A stretch of DNA of 63,075 nucleotides from Acidobacteriota bacterium (GCA_004299485.1 SCQP01000002.1:296966-360040); one strand, 5' to 3'. Positions 8,226 to 17,017 are shown, numbered from the stretch's first letter. Numbers and translations: made by a program. Notes: a model not told the origin generated them from the sequence alone.

Positions 8226-9692
8226 ATGGATTGGGCCGGGTACCGGTGGCTCTGTCTCGCCGTTGTGGGGGCTGTCAGCGCTATGTGTCTGGGCGCGCGG
8301 GCGCAGGCAGCGACCCCGGCGGGGCAAATATTTGGTGAGGCACGAGCAGCGGCGGCGAACTTGCCGCCGTTGCTCGCTGCGCGCGAGCTCGGGATGATCG
8401 ACCAGGACGAGATGGTCGCGATCCCAAAGCAGGGGCTGAAAGATTTCAAAGCACTTTATCTGAAGGTTAGCCAGTGGCAGACCGGAGGTAGTTCAACGGC
8501 TGACAAGGCGCACGTGGATATCCAGGCGTTGGAGGAAACCAACGCAATCGAGGCGTACGCAAACGCCTCGCACTTCGAGGAGGCCTTGGCCTGGCTGCAG
8601 CAGCTTCACGAGCCCAGCTCAGCGGCGCAGACCAACGGCATGGTCTACAGCCACGTCGTCATCCAGATGCTTGTGCACAAGCAGTTCCCCCAGGTGCAGG
8701 CCGCGTTGCGGCAGTGCGCCAGCGAGGGGGCCGGTTACCCGTACGAGGGTGCGGCTACGGCCCTGGATGCGGATCAACTGCCCGAGCTGCAGCGCATGAG
8801 CATCGCTAGCCAAGGCCTTGCGGCGCCCGCTGGCCCTGAGGATGTTCACCCGGCGGCAATTTTTTTCGGGGCGGTGGTGCATACGTTTCCGGCCATGGCC
8901 GGACAGGTGGAAAGCGCGATGTTCGCGCTACTGGCCAGCCTGAAAGCTGACTCTGCAGCGCACCGCGAACGCTCGGTTGTCGATGCGCGGGGCGGATCGA
9001 TGCTACTTTCGGTGCTCGACCAGTTTGATCCCGAGCGGGCACAGGCCGCGAGAATCCAGTACCCCGCCGCCGCGGGCGCGAATTTTGGCGGTGGCGCGGT
9101 TTACCAGACTTCGCCCGCAGGTCAGGTCACCGGCATGAGGCTTGGACAGTCGCTGCCATCGCGGCTCTCCCAATTGGCCGCGAACGATCCCGAGGGTGCA
9201 ATCGCGGGCGCAACGAGCCTGGCAGATAGGGACTCGCGTTTTGCAGCACTTGCCGGCATTGCGCAGCAGCTCGCCAAGTCGCGTCCGCAGATGGCGGAGC
9301 AGTCGGCCAGTCAGGCGTTCGGTCTGCTCGACAAGGATGTTGCCGCGGCGGAGACCGGATACACAGCGAACCTGGCCGATGTTTTCCACGACCTGGGTGA
9401 CGTTGAGAAGGCGAACCAAGTCGCGGAGGTGGCCCTTAGTGCCGCAGACGCCCATGCGCAACAAGCCGAGGAGCAATTCGACCTCTCGACGCCGGAGGCG
9501 GTCGCCAAGGTGACGCACGATCTCCTGTTGCCGGCAGTGGCGCTGTCATATCCGTACGATGACCTCGCTCCCAACTTCCCATCGCTCGCGCTTCAACACG
9601 CGCGTGGCTGTGAGTGCAAGGTAGCAAAACCGCTGATCCTGGCGAAAATTGCCGAAGGAATGACGCCGGCAGGTGCAAAGGCCGTGTACTAA
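8226..9692 (+). CDS. Exported protein of unknown function (helical repeats)
   Basis: This 488-aa protein has an N-terminal signal peptide ending near ARAQAA (about residue 28). The rest is rich in alanine helices resembling TPR or HEAT-type repeats (for example about 100-125, 315-355 and 375-415). Apart from one CEC motif near the C-terminus (GCECKVAKP), cysteine is rare. The gene begins 6 bp after the Cys-rich peptide gene, and its TAA is followed immediately by the next ATG (TAAATG), so the cluster is almost certainly one transcript. I do not recognise a family. A periplasmic scaffold or chaperone for the peptide is inference only. Confidence 0.7.
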   Translation: MDWAGYRWLCLAVVGAVSAMCLGARAQAATPAGQIFGEARAAAANLPPLLAARELGMIDQDEMVAIPKQGLKDFKALYLKVSQWQTGGSSTADKAHVDIQALEETNAIEAYANASHFEEALAWLQQLHEPSSAAQTNGMVYSHVVIQMLVHKQFPQVQAALRQCASEGAGYPYEGAATALDADQLPELQRMSIASQGLAAPAGPEDVHPAAIFFGAVVHTFPAMAGQVESAMFALLASLKADSAAHRERSVVDARGGSMLLSVLDQFDPERAQAARIQYPAAAGANFGGGAVYQTSPAGQVTGMRLGQSLPSRLSQLAANDPEGAIAGATSLADRDSRFAALAGIAQQLAKSRPQMAEQSASQAFGLLDKDVAAAETGYTANLADVFHDLGDVEKANQVAEVALSAADAHAQQAEEQFDLSTPEAVAKVTHDLLLPAVALSYPYDDLAPNFPSLALQHARGCECKVAKPLILAKIAEGMTPAGAKAVY

Positions 9693-10265
9693 ATGGGACG
9701 CGAGAAATCCCTCTCGGTTGCCGCTGAGGTGCTCGGTATAGTCGTTCTCGTAATCGCCGGGACACGCACGGGCAAGCTCCTGCGGACCTATACAGTCAAA
9801 ACGTCCGAAATCAGGGCGAGCCTGGTGGGCGGCTTGGCAAAGCCAGGGATTGAGCTCGGCAACCTCGACGGCATTGCCCTCAACGGGCGATACGTGGATC
9901 CCGCGTCTGACGATCGAACTCGAATTGTCTTCTTTTTGCTCCGAGATAAGAACGCGGCCTCGGACCTCCGGTTCTGGAACAGGGTCACCGTCGCCTCCGG
10001 CGGCAACCCCTGGCTGCAGTTTCGAGGATTCTGCGAAGCGGTCGCGTGCAAGACGGCAGCTCGCAGTCAGAGGGACATGTTGGTCTTCCAAGCCGGGGCC
10101 GTTCGTACGGTGGAGGCCGTCCTGCAGGCTGACGGGCAGGGCAGTGCAGTGCTGGTTACCGCAGCGGACCGGCGCGAAGTGGGCGACATAGCGTGGCGCA
10201 ATGTCCGCAGCCCTGCGCGCGTCGAAACCGAGATCCTCGCCGCGATAAATGGGCCGATACCATGA
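9693..10265 (+). CDS. Membrane-anchored protein, possible redoxin-like fold
   Basis: This 190-aa protein has one N-terminal membrane segment (about 7-23) and a soluble domain outside the membrane. The segment LNGRYVDP...TRIVFFLLRDKNAASDLRFW resembles the first strand and helix of TlpA/redoxin domains, but no CxxC is present at the expected site. Two cysteines occur later (Cys114 and Cys119 in FCEAVACK). Start and stop are fused to the neighbours: the ATG directly follows the previous TAA, and the last codons overlap the next ATG (ATGA). A catalytically altered thioredoxin-like partner of the downstream CPDC protein is the simplest reading. Confidence 0.6.
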   Translation: MGREKSLSVAAEVLGIVVLVIAGTRTGKLLRTYTVKTSEIRASLVGGLAKPGIELGNLDGIALNGRYVDPASDDRTRIVFFLLRDKNAASDLRFWNRVTVASGGNPWLQFRGFCEAVACKTAARSQRDMLVFQAGAVRTVEAVLQADGQGSAVLVTAADRREVGDIAWRNVRSPARVETEILAAINGPIP

Positions 10266-10786
10266 GGCTCATCCGCGTAATCCTCCTGGGGCTGGTGGTG
10301 ATTGACCTTTCCCTTGTGCTCGCCCTTATGCGCACCCGCTCCGCGTACCATTTCGAAAGCGGACCCTTTCGTTCCGGTGTTCGTGCGATAACATTGCCGT
10401 CAGGGTTTCTCGCTGACGGCACCCTCTATCGTCCGCCCTCTGACCGGCGCTGTGCGCTACTTCAGTACACAAGCACTCTATGCCCCGACTGCGACCTCAA
10501 CTGGATCGTCGCCTCGCGGCTTTCGGACCAGCTTCAATCTCTCGGCTGCGAAGCGATCCGTTTGGCGCCATCGCCGGAGCAACTGCCCCTACGCCAGGCG
10601 CAGCTCCACGAAATCGAAATCGGCTGGGTTCGGCCCAGCTGGCTCGAGAAGCTTCCGAGGCTGGAGATGGAGCCGACCGCGATCGCGCTCGGGCCGGATG
10701 GAAGGATCGTCTGGTATACCGTCGGAGAACTTTCGCGAGGGGACGTGCAGGCGGCTATCGCGAAAGTCCGGCATGCCCTGCATTGA
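10262..10786 (+). CDS. Membrane-anchored thioredoxin-like protein (CPDC)
   Basis: This 174-aa protein has an N-terminal signal anchor (about 4-22) and then a periplasmic domain. That domain carries CPDC at residues 74-77 after a beta strand (ALLQYTSTLCPDC), the typical place of the redox-active CxxC in thioredoxin folds. A C-terminal strand GPDGRIVWYTVGEL fits the cis-Pro/beta-hairpin end of TlpA-like proteins. The ATG overlaps the previous stop by 4 bp (ATGA). An earlier in-frame start (10193) would lie inside the upstream gene and lacks a membrane segment, so 10262 is chosen. It probably oxidises or reduces the cysteines of the small peptide encoded at 8013. Confidence 0.7.
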   Translation: MRLIRVILLGLVVIDLSLVLALMRTRSAYHFESGPFRSGVRAITLPSGFLADGTLYRPPSDRRCALLQYTSTLCPDCDLNWIVASRLSDQLQSLGCEAIRLAPSPEQLPLRQAQLHEIEIGWVRPSWLEKLPRLEMEPTAIALGPDGRIVWYTVGELSRGDVQAAIAKVRHALH

Positions 10787-10839
10787 GACCTTGAATGGCC
10801 AGCGTCTGAGGACCCAGATCAACGATACCTGTGCCAATC

Positions 10840-12603
10840 TCATGCAGGCCGAGCGCTTCGGGAGCCGCGTAGTCCGGCAAGGAACACCGCCGTGCCGCGC
10901 GTATTGAGCACCTGTGCGGCCTCCAGCCAGCCCCGCCGCGCGGTGGCGATCCCGTACCGGATATTGTCCAGGTGCTTCGGGTGATGCGCGTCCGTCGAAA
11001 TTACCACCCCCACGCCCACTTGTCCGCAGCGCCGCGCCTGCGTCGCATTCAGGTCCAGCCGTTCCGGCGAGGCGTTGATCTCCATCGCCACACCCGCCTC
11101 GTGGCAGGCCGCCAGCACCCGCTCGAAGTCATACGCATAGGCCTCGCGCCGCAACAGCAGCCGGCCACTCGGATGCCCCAGAATGTCGAGGTTCGGGTTG
11201 GCCACCGCCCGCAGCAGCCGCGCTGTCGTTTCCGCCTCTGTCTGGTCAAAGCGCGAATGAATGCTGCCAATCACCACGTCAAGTTGCGCCAGCACGCTGT
11301 CGTCCAGGTCCAGCCGCCCGTCGGCCAGAATGTCTACCTCGACGCCCGCAAAAATCCGGAATCCTGGGTGCGCTCTCTGAAACGCCCGCTCTGCCGCACG
11401 AATCCGCTGCATGTGCTCCAGCATTCGTGCCTCGTTTAACCCATTCGCCATTGCCAGCGCCTGCGAATGGTCGGTAATCGCGATGTATTCATATCCGCGT
11501 TCTACCGCCGCCGCCGCCATTTCTTCAATTGACGCCTTCCCGTCCGTCGCGGTGGTGTGCATATGCACGTCGCCGCGGATGGCGCCGGCCGTAATCAGCC
11601 GCGGCAGCGTGTGTGCCGCCGCCGCTTCAATTTCCCCGGAGTCTTCGCGCAGTTCCGGCGCGATCCAATCCAGTCCCAGCGCTGCGTAAAGGTCTTTCTC
11701 TTCTGCACCGGCCAGCACCACGCCATCGCTTTCGCGCATGAGTCCGTACTCGTTCAGCTTCGCCCCCTGTTGCTGGGCCAGACCGCGCAGGTGAATGTTG
11801 TGCTGCTGCGAGCCGGTGAAATACTGCAGCGCCGCGCCGAAGCTGGCCAGCGGCAGCAGCCGCAGATCCATCTGCAACCCTCCGTGCAGCCGCACCGAAA
11901 CCTTGTTCTCGCCCTGCGCCAGCACCTCTTCCCGCCGCGGCGTTTCCAGAAACCGCTCAATCACCGCGCTACCCGCTTCCGGCAGCGTCCGGCCGGCGAC
12001 CAACAGATCCAGATCGCCAATCGTATCCCGTCCCCGCCGGTAAGAGCCCGCCACCGCAAACCGCTCCACGCCCGGCGCCACTTCCAGCCGCGGCTGCACC
12101 AGCGCCAGTGCCTCGTCGATCTGGTCACGTCGAAAGCGGCCGCTGAGCTGGCGCAGCCGCGCGATGCCCCGCAGGATCTTTTCCTCCGCTTTTTCGCCCA
12201 TCCGCGGCAGCAGCCGCAGCTTGCCTTCGCGTCCGAGCGCTTCCACTTCGTTGAGCGTTCCCGCTCCGTAGGTCTGCCAAATCAGCGCTGCCGTCTTCGG
12301 CCCCAGTCCAGAGACCTGCAGCAGTTCCAGCATTCCCGGCCGGAACTTCTCCAGCAGTTCCCGGTGCAGGTTCAACTCCCCTCTCGCCACCAGCTCGGCG
12401 ATGTGCCCCGCCATAGTCTTGCCGATTCCGGGCAGTTCGAGCAGCCGTTTGGGCTCGGCGCACAGCGAGGCCACCGGCGCTGGACAGGTCTCAATCGCGT
12501 CCGCCGCCTTGCGGTAGCTCCGGATGCGAAAGCCGTCCTCGCCCGCCACTTCCAGCAGATCGGCCGTCTCCCGCAGCGTGCGCGCAATCTCGCGGTTCTC
12601 CAT
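10840..12603 (-). CDS. polX: DNA polymerase/3'-5' exonuclease PolX
   Basis: This is a family-X repair polymerase fused to a PHP phosphoesterase. The N-terminal helix-hairpin-helix region spans about 1-150 (LPGIGKTMAGHI at 57-68). The nucleotidyltransferase motif GSYRRGRDTIGDLDLL at 186-201 supplies metal ligands Asp197 and Asp199. The C-terminal PHP domain starts near residue 342 with GDVHMHTTATDG and contains AITDHS, FAGVEVDI and STDAHHP. The 587-aa length matches the bacterial PolX family. It acts in base-excision gap filling. It is divergent from acpP across a 69-bp spacer that holds an 18-bp palindrome. Confidence 0.94.
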   Translation of the reverse strand: MENREIARTLRETADLLEVAGEDGFRIRSYRKAADAIETCPAPVASLCAEPKRLLELPGIGKTMAGHIAELVARGELNLHRELLEKFRPGMLELLQVSGLGPKTAALIWQTYGAGTLNEVEALGREGKLRLLPRMGEKAEEKILRGIARLRQLSGRFRRDQIDEALALVQPRLEVAPGVERFAVAGSYRRGRDTIGDLDLLVAGRTLPEAGSAVIERFLETPRREEVLAQGENKVSVRLHGGLQMDLRLLPLASFGAALQYFTGSQQHNIHLRGLAQQQGAKLNEYGLMRESDGVVLAGAEEKDLYAALGLDWIAPELREDSGEIEAAAAHTLPRLITAGAIRGDVHMHTTATDGKASIEEMAAAAVERGYEYIAITDHSQALAMANGLNEARMLEHMQRIRAAERAFQRAHPGFRIFAGVEVDILADGRLDLDDSVLAQLDVVIGSIHSRFDQTEAETTARLLRAVANPNLDILGHPSGRLLLRREAYAYDFERVLAACHEAGVAMEINASPERLDLNATQARRCGQVGVGVVISTDAHHPKHLDNIRYGIATARRGWLEAAQVLNTRGTAVFLAGLRGSRSARPA

Positions 12604-12629
12604 CGAATCTGATTGGCCCGTTCCCTTGG

Positions 12630-12647
12630 ATACAACTTCCGTTGTAT
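12630..12647. promoter_or_regulatory. Palindrome between polX and acpP
   Basis: ATACAAC-ttcc-GTTGTAT is a perfect inverted repeat with 7-bp arms in the 69-bp divergent spacer. A weak promoter for the ACP gene may overlap it (TTGGAT at 12626, GATTAT at 12648, 16-bp spacing). The position suits an operator for a dimeric repressor. No regulator gene is adjacent. Confidence 0.45.
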
Positions 12648-12672
12648 GATTATCCTTTAACTGGAGACTTGC

Positions 12673-12942
12673 GTGGCTGACGATTTAACCCAGGATGTGA
12701 TCGCGGTGATCGCCCGCGAGCAGCGCTTGCCCGCCGATTCGATTTCGCCCGATGCGACCTTCGAGGAACTCAAAATTGACTCCCTTGACGGTGTCAACAT
12801 TGTGTTTGCGCTGGAGGAGAAGTACAACCTCACCATCCCCGATGAGGTCGCCCGCGAGATGAAGAGTGTGCGCCAGGTGGTCGATGCCCTGCGCAAGCAG
12901 CTCAGCACGCCCTCACCATCGCCCTCGCCGGCCTCTGCCTGA
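12673..12942 (+). CDS. Acyl carrier protein
   Basis: This small acidic helical protein carries the phosphopantetheine motif DSLDGV with attachment site Ser37. The length is 89 aa because of a Ser/Pro-rich tail after the usual end. The GTG start has GGAG about 8 nt upstream. It is followed after 29 bp by a ketosynthase, so the two form a minimal fatty-acid elongation pair. This may be a specialised ACP and not the housekeeping one, since no fabD or fabG is adjacent. The nearby KdsB gene suggests a link to envelope lipid synthesis, which is inference. Confidence 0.92.
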   Translation: MADDLTQDVIAVIAREQRLPADSISPDATFEELKIDSLDGVNIVFALEEKYNLTIPDEVAREMKSVRQVVDALRKQLSTPSPSPSPASA

Positions 12943-12971
12943 GCGCGCCGTCCGGCTCAGGCACTTTGTTC

Positions 12972-14213
12972 ATGGATACGGTCGCAATCACTGGCTTAGC
13001 CGTGCTGTCCGCCTCCGGATGTGAGCCGGAACAGTTCTGGAACCATCTCGCCGCCGGCCAAAGCGCCCTCGGCCCCCTCACCCGCGTCCCCGCCAACGGC
13101 CTGGTCACCCGCGTGGCCGCCGAAATCCGCGATTTTGACCCGGCCTCGGAGTTTGGCAAGGAAGGCGACCTGCTCGACCGCTTCGCCCAGATGGGCGTGA
13201 TATGCGCTCGCCGCGCCCTGACCGACGCCGGCCTGCCCACGCTCGCCTCCGACGGCTGGCCCTATGCCCCCGAGCGCGTAGGCGTGCTCACCGGCACCGG
13301 TATGGGTGGTATCTGCACCCAGGATCAGGGCTTCCGCACCATCTATAAAGACGGCGCCGCGCGCGTTCATCCCTTTCTCATCCCTCGTACCATGTACAGC
13401 GCCGCCACTTCGCAGATCAGTATGCAGACTGGCGCCCGCGGCCCCAGCTTTACCGTCTCTACTGCCTGCTCGTCCTCGACTCACGCCTTGGGCGAAGCCT
13501 GGCGCCTGCTCCGTGCCGGCGTCGTGGATATGGTCATTGCCGGCGGCAGCGATGCGCCGCTGACCTTTGGCGTTATCAAGGCCTGGGAAGCCATGCGCGT
13601 GCTGGCCACGGCGGGCGATGATCCCAGCCGTGCCTGCCGTCCCTTCAGCAAAGATCGCGCCGGCCTCGTGTTGGGTGAAGGTGCCGCCATGTTCGTGCTC
13701 GAGCGTACCGCCGATGCCCGCCGCCGCGGCGTCCGCATTCACGGCGAACTCGCCGGCTATGGCGCCTCCGCCGACGCCGGCCATATCACCCAACCCTCGC
13801 GCGACGGCGCCGCCAGCGCCATCCGTGAAGCCTTGCACACCGCCGGCCTCGCGCCCGGCGACGTCGACTACATCAACGCCCACGGCACCGGCACTAAACT
13901 CAACGACTCCACCGAGATCGCCGCCATCAAAGAAGTCTTCGGTCCCGCCGCCGGCCAGCTTTCCATCAGCTCCACCAAGTCCATGCATGGCCATGCCATG
14001 GGCGCCAGCGGCGCCATCGAGCTCGTGGCCACTCTCCTCGCCCTGCATCACCAGACTGTCCCGCCCACCGCCAACTACACCACCCCGGACCCGGATTGTG
14101 ACCTCGACGTCACGCCCAACCACGCCCGCCCGCGCACCCTACGCGCCGCCTTATCCAATTCTTTTGCTTTTGGCGGCCTCAACGCCGTATTGGCGATTCG
14201 CGCCGCGAATTAG
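12972..14213 (+). CDS. Beta-ketoacyl-ACP synthase II (FabF family)
   Basis: This condensing enzyme extends acyl-ACP with malonyl-ACP. The catalytic cysteine is Cys166 in VSTACSSSTHA. The two catalytic histidines lie in NAHGTGT and in TKSMHGHAMGASG, the latter also with the conserved Lys. The length of 413 aa is typical. An ATG at 12972 is preferred over the TTG two codons earlier. The N-terminus is normal for the family (VAITGLAVLSASG). The last 63 bp overlap the convergent kdsB gene, a long overlap for two full-length enzymes. Confidence 0.92.
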   Translation: MDTVAITGLAVLSASGCEPEQFWNHLAAGQSALGPLTRVPANGLVTRVAAEIRDFDPASEFGKEGDLLDRFAQMGVICARRALTDAGLPTLASDGWPYAPERVGVLTGTGMGGICTQDQGFRTIYKDGAARVHPFLIPRTMYSAATSQISMQTGARGPSFTVSTACSSSTHALGEAWRLLRAGVVDMVIAGGSDAPLTFGVIKAWEAMRVLATAGDDPSRACRPFSKDRAGLVLGEGAAMFVLERTADARRRGVRIHGELAGYGASADAGHITQPSRDGAASAIREALHTAGLAPGDVDYINAHGTGTKLNDSTEIAAIKEVFGPAAGQLSISSTKSMHGHAMGASGAIELVATLLALHHQTVPPTANYTTPDPDCDLDVTPNHARPRTLRAALSNSFAFGGLNAVLAIRAAN

Positions 14214-14927
14214 CGCCTCCGCTGCGGCCAGGTCTTCCGCGGTATCAATCCCAATCGTGTTGTAAGGCGTCTCCGCCATTGCAATCTCTACGCCGTGATG
14301 CAGAAAGCGTAGCTGCTCCAGCCGCTCCGTCATCTCCAGCATCGTCGGCGCCCAGCCATGAAATGCCTCCAGCGCCTCGCGCGAGTAGGCGTAATACCCT
14401 AGGTGCTTGTAATACTGCGGCTGACCTTCGCGCGGGAAGGGAATTGCCGCCCGCGAAAAATATAGCGCCCGTCCCTGCCCGTCCAGCACCACCTTGCACG
14501 CACTCGGCAATTGCGCCTCTGCGGCCTCCATGACCGTATACAGCGACGCCACCTGCGTCGCCTCTTCCCGGAACAGCGCGTCCACCAGCACCTCCAGCAT
14601 CTCCGCCCTCACCATCGGTTCGTCGCCCTGAATATTCACCACCGCTGCCGCGCCCATCTCCTGCGCCACCTGCCACACCCGGTCCGTTCCCGAGGTGTGC
14701 GCGGCGCTGGTGAGACGCACTGGGATCGCGTGCGCGCGACAGAATGTTGCGATCTCGGCGCTGTCGGTGGCCACCACTACCGTGTGCAGCCGCCGGCAGT
14801 CCGCTGCCCCTTCGTAAACCCGTTGGATCATGGGTACGCCCACGATGGGAAGCAGCGGTTTGCCCGGCAGTCGCGTCGAAGCCATGCGCGCCGGAATTAC
14901 ACCCAGAACACCCGGGGTCTTTCGCAT
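14151..14927 (-). CDS. kdsB: 3-deoxy-manno-octulosonate cytidylyltransferase (CMP-Kdo synthetase)
   Basis: The enzyme activates Kdo as CMP-Kdo for attachment to lipid A, which shows the organism has an outer membrane with Kdo-containing LPS. The N-terminal nucleotide-binding motif VIPARMASTRLPGKPL, the segment NIQGDEP and the C-terminal GIDTAEDL are all in place. The length of 258 aa is normal, although the last 20 residues (RGANRQYGVEAAKSKRIG) go beyond the usual end and are the part overlapping the ketosynthase gene. TAGTCT lies 6 nt before the ATG (complement of 14934-14939), fitting leaderless initiation. Confidence 0.94.
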   Translation of the reverse strand: MRKTPGVLGVIPARMASTRLPGKPLLPIVGVPMIQRVYEGAADCRRLHTVVVATDSAEIATFCRAHAIPVRLTSAAHTSGTDRVWQVAQEMGAAAVVNIQGDEPMVRAEMLEVLVDALFREEATQVASLYTVMEAAEAQLPSACKVVLDGQGRALYFSRAAIPFPREGQPQYYKHLGYYAYSREALEAFHGWAPTMLEMTERLEQLRFLHHGVEIAMAETPYNTIGIDTAEDLAAAEALIRGANRQYGVEAAKSKRIG

Positions 14928-14936
14928 CCCAATAGA

Positions 14937-15920
14937 CTAATGGACTAAGTGGTGTTTTGCTAGGTAGTTCAGATTCCTCATCGCTGACGCCCGCCCGCGC
15001 GCATTTGCGGGACTATCCGGCAGGAGCGCATAGTAAACTTCCATATTCCACTTGGCCTGGTCGTAATGGTGGGTGTAGAAATACGATTCGCCAATCAGAA
15101 AATACGCGGCCGCCGGTGACGGCGGCGCATCCTGCAGCGCTTTTTCCGCCAGGGTCCGAGCCGCCAGGTACCGGTGCAGGCGTATGTCCAGGAGTGCCAT
15201 GTCCAGATACGTCGACCAATACACCGGTGGCAGCCGCAGCGCCTCCTCCAGATGTTCTTGCGCTGTTGCCGTATCACCGATAATGAATTCCAGCCGCCCC
15301 AGCATCGTCAGCGCTGCCGTATTGCGCGGATTGCGTGCCAGCGCCATGTCCAGATCCGATCGCGCCGCCGCGTAGTTCTTCCGGCTCAAGCTGATGCTGG
15401 CCCGGTCACTGTAAGCACGGCTCCAGGCCGGTGCTTCCTGGATCGCCTGATTGAGGAGTTTCCACGCCCCCCCCTCATCCGATTTTTCCAGCGCCTTTTC
15501 CGCCTTTACCAGTGTCGTTTGCGCCTTGATCGGCGCTTGGAGGTCGTTAACCGAAACCGTCGCCGGTGCGATTCCCAGGTCATGCCGGTGCATCCCGGGG
15601 TTCCGCTTCATGCGCAGCACCAAACCTTCCGTGGAACTCGCCGGTGCCGGGAACTCTCGTATACCCTCTGTCGTGGCCACCGTCAGGGTGTAGGATCCGG
15701 CCTGCGGCGCCCCAAACGAAAATCGCCCGCTTGCATCCGTAAGCTCGCTCAGGATGACCGCCGGCGAGGCGAGTGTCAGCCGGATGGCTGCCGCCTTCAC
15801 GTCCGCCCCATGCGAGTTTTCCACCCTCCCCTGGACTGTGTAGACTGGCGCCTGCCATCCCGCGGCCGTGAAGGGCAGCCCCAGGAACACCGCGGCGGCC
15901 AGCAGCTCGCGCAATGCCAT
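14937..15920 (-). CDS. Exported TPR protein with carboxypeptidase-regulatory-like domain
   Basis: A signal peptide (about 1-22) is followed by a beta-sandwich of the carboxypeptidase regulatory type (about 27-100, VQGRVENSHGADVKAAAIRL ... TDASGRFSFGAPQAGSYTL). A linker (VSVNDLQAPIKAQTTL) and about five TPR helices pairs (about 140-320) follow. The architecture is common in Acidobacteriota secretomes and suggests periplasmic or surface protein interactions. The upstream gene 15951-16949 encodes a paralog with the same domain order, so the pair arose by tandem duplication. The spacing of 30 bp suggests one operon. Confidence 0.8.
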   Translation of the reverse strand: MALRELLAAAVFLGLPFTAAGWQAPVYTVQGRVENSHGADVKAAAIRLTLASPAVILSELTDASGRFSFGAPQAGSYTLTVATTEGIREFPAPASSTEGLVLRMKRNPGMHRHDLGIAPATVSVNDLQAPIKAQTTLVKAEKALEKSDEGGAWKLLNQAIQEAPAWSRAYSDRASISLSRKNYAAARSDLDMALARNPRNTAALTMLGRLEFIIGDTATAQEHLEEALRLPPVYWSTYLDMALLDIRLHRYLAARTLAEKALQDAPPSPAAAYFLIGESYFYTHHYDQAKWNMEVYYALLPDSPANARGRASAMRNLNYLAKHHLVH

Positions 15921-15950
15921 ATTGCCTTCAGTGTACGTCCACTATGGCGG

Positions 15951-16949
15951 CTAGGGCTGTGGCGTCAGGCGGGCCAGCAGCTTCAGATCGTGCTCTGCGC
16001 TCGCGCGAGAGGCTGCGAAATCCGCCGTCTGGGGCGCCTGCTTTAAGAAGAGCTTGAATTGCGCCACCGCCGGCCGGTACTTGTGCAAAAAATAGTCCGC
16101 AATGCCATCAATATAGTGAACCCCTGCCGGTGGGGCCGGCTGGCACGCCATCGCTCGCGTCGCCAGTTCGTGCGCTTCGCCAAATCGATGCTCCAGCACG
16201 TCCAGCCGTGCCATTTCCAGATACGCAGGCCATTGTACCGGCGGCAGGTGCAGCGCTCGCTGCAGGTAGGTACGCGCCAGTCGGTATTGATTCGTAGTCG
16301 TGTATAACTTTCCCATTTCCGTCAATGCCAGGCCGTTGTTGGGATCGTGAGCGACAGCCGTAGCAAAATCCGATTGCGCCGAGACGTAGTTATGGTTCGT
16401 GAAGCTCAGTACTCCACGCAGCAAATACGCCCGCCCCCAGCTTGGCGCAATTCGGATCGCTTCGTTTACTAGCTTCCAGGCTTTCGAAAAATCGGATTTA
16501 TCGGCGGCTTTGGTCGCGCCTACTAGCTTCGATTTGGCCTTGGATGGCGCCTCCAGATCATTCATCGATACCGTCGGTTGCACCGCGCGGCCCACGCGCG
16601 GCGCTGCCCCTTCACGCATCCGCAGTACCATGTCCTGTTGTAGCGGGCCGGCCAGCATGAACTCCTCCGTGCCCTGCGCGGTGACCACGGTTGCCCGGTA
16701 CGGCTCCTGGCCGTTGATCTCGACGCTAAACATTCCCATTCCATCCGTCACCGCCGACTGCATGGCGCCCCCATTCAGCGAGCCGATTTGAACCAGCGCT
16801 GCTGGAATGGGTCGGCCAAAAGCGTCAACAACGGTGCCTTGCACCTGAGAGGTTGTCCGCGGGCCATTATCCTGGCGTCCAAACGCGGACAGCACGCACG
16901 TGAGCGAAAGTGTCACCACCAAAGCAGATCGAAACCACATACTGCGCAC
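15951..16949 (-). CDS. Exported TPR protein with carboxypeptidase-regulatory-like domain (paralog)
   Basis: The order is signal peptide (about 1-25), a regulatory-type beta-sandwich (VQGTVVDAFGRPIPAALVQIG and DGMGMFSVEING, about 35-105), a shared linker VSMNDLEAPSKAKSKLV, then TPR helices to the end. The linker VS-x-NDL-x-AP-x-KA is common to both copies and marks them as recent paralogs. The function is unknown. A role in holding envelope complexes together would fit. This copy is first in the transcription direction and probably carries the promoter for both. Confidence 0.8.
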   Translation of the reverse strand: MRSMWFRSALVVTLSLTCVLSAFGRQDNGPRTTSQVQGTVVDAFGRPIPAALVQIGSLNGGAMQSAVTDGMGMFSVEINGQEPYRATVVTAQGTEEFMLAGPLQQDMVLRMREGAAPRVGRAVQPTVSMNDLEAPSKAKSKLVGATKAADKSDFSKAWKLVNEAIRIAPSWGRAYLLRGVLSFTNHNYVSAQSDFATAVAHDPNNGLALTEMGKLYTTTNQYRLARTYLQRALHLPPVQWPAYLEMARLDVLEHRFGEAHELATRAMACQPAPPAGVHYIDGIADYFLHKYRPAVAQFKLFLKQAPQTADFAASRASAEHDLKLLARLTPQP

Positions 16950-17017
16950 CGTTATGAAATCTGGGAATTCCCATAGCAGGGTCTATGGTTTTCCAGATGC
17001 CGCTCGCAGAGCTGGCG

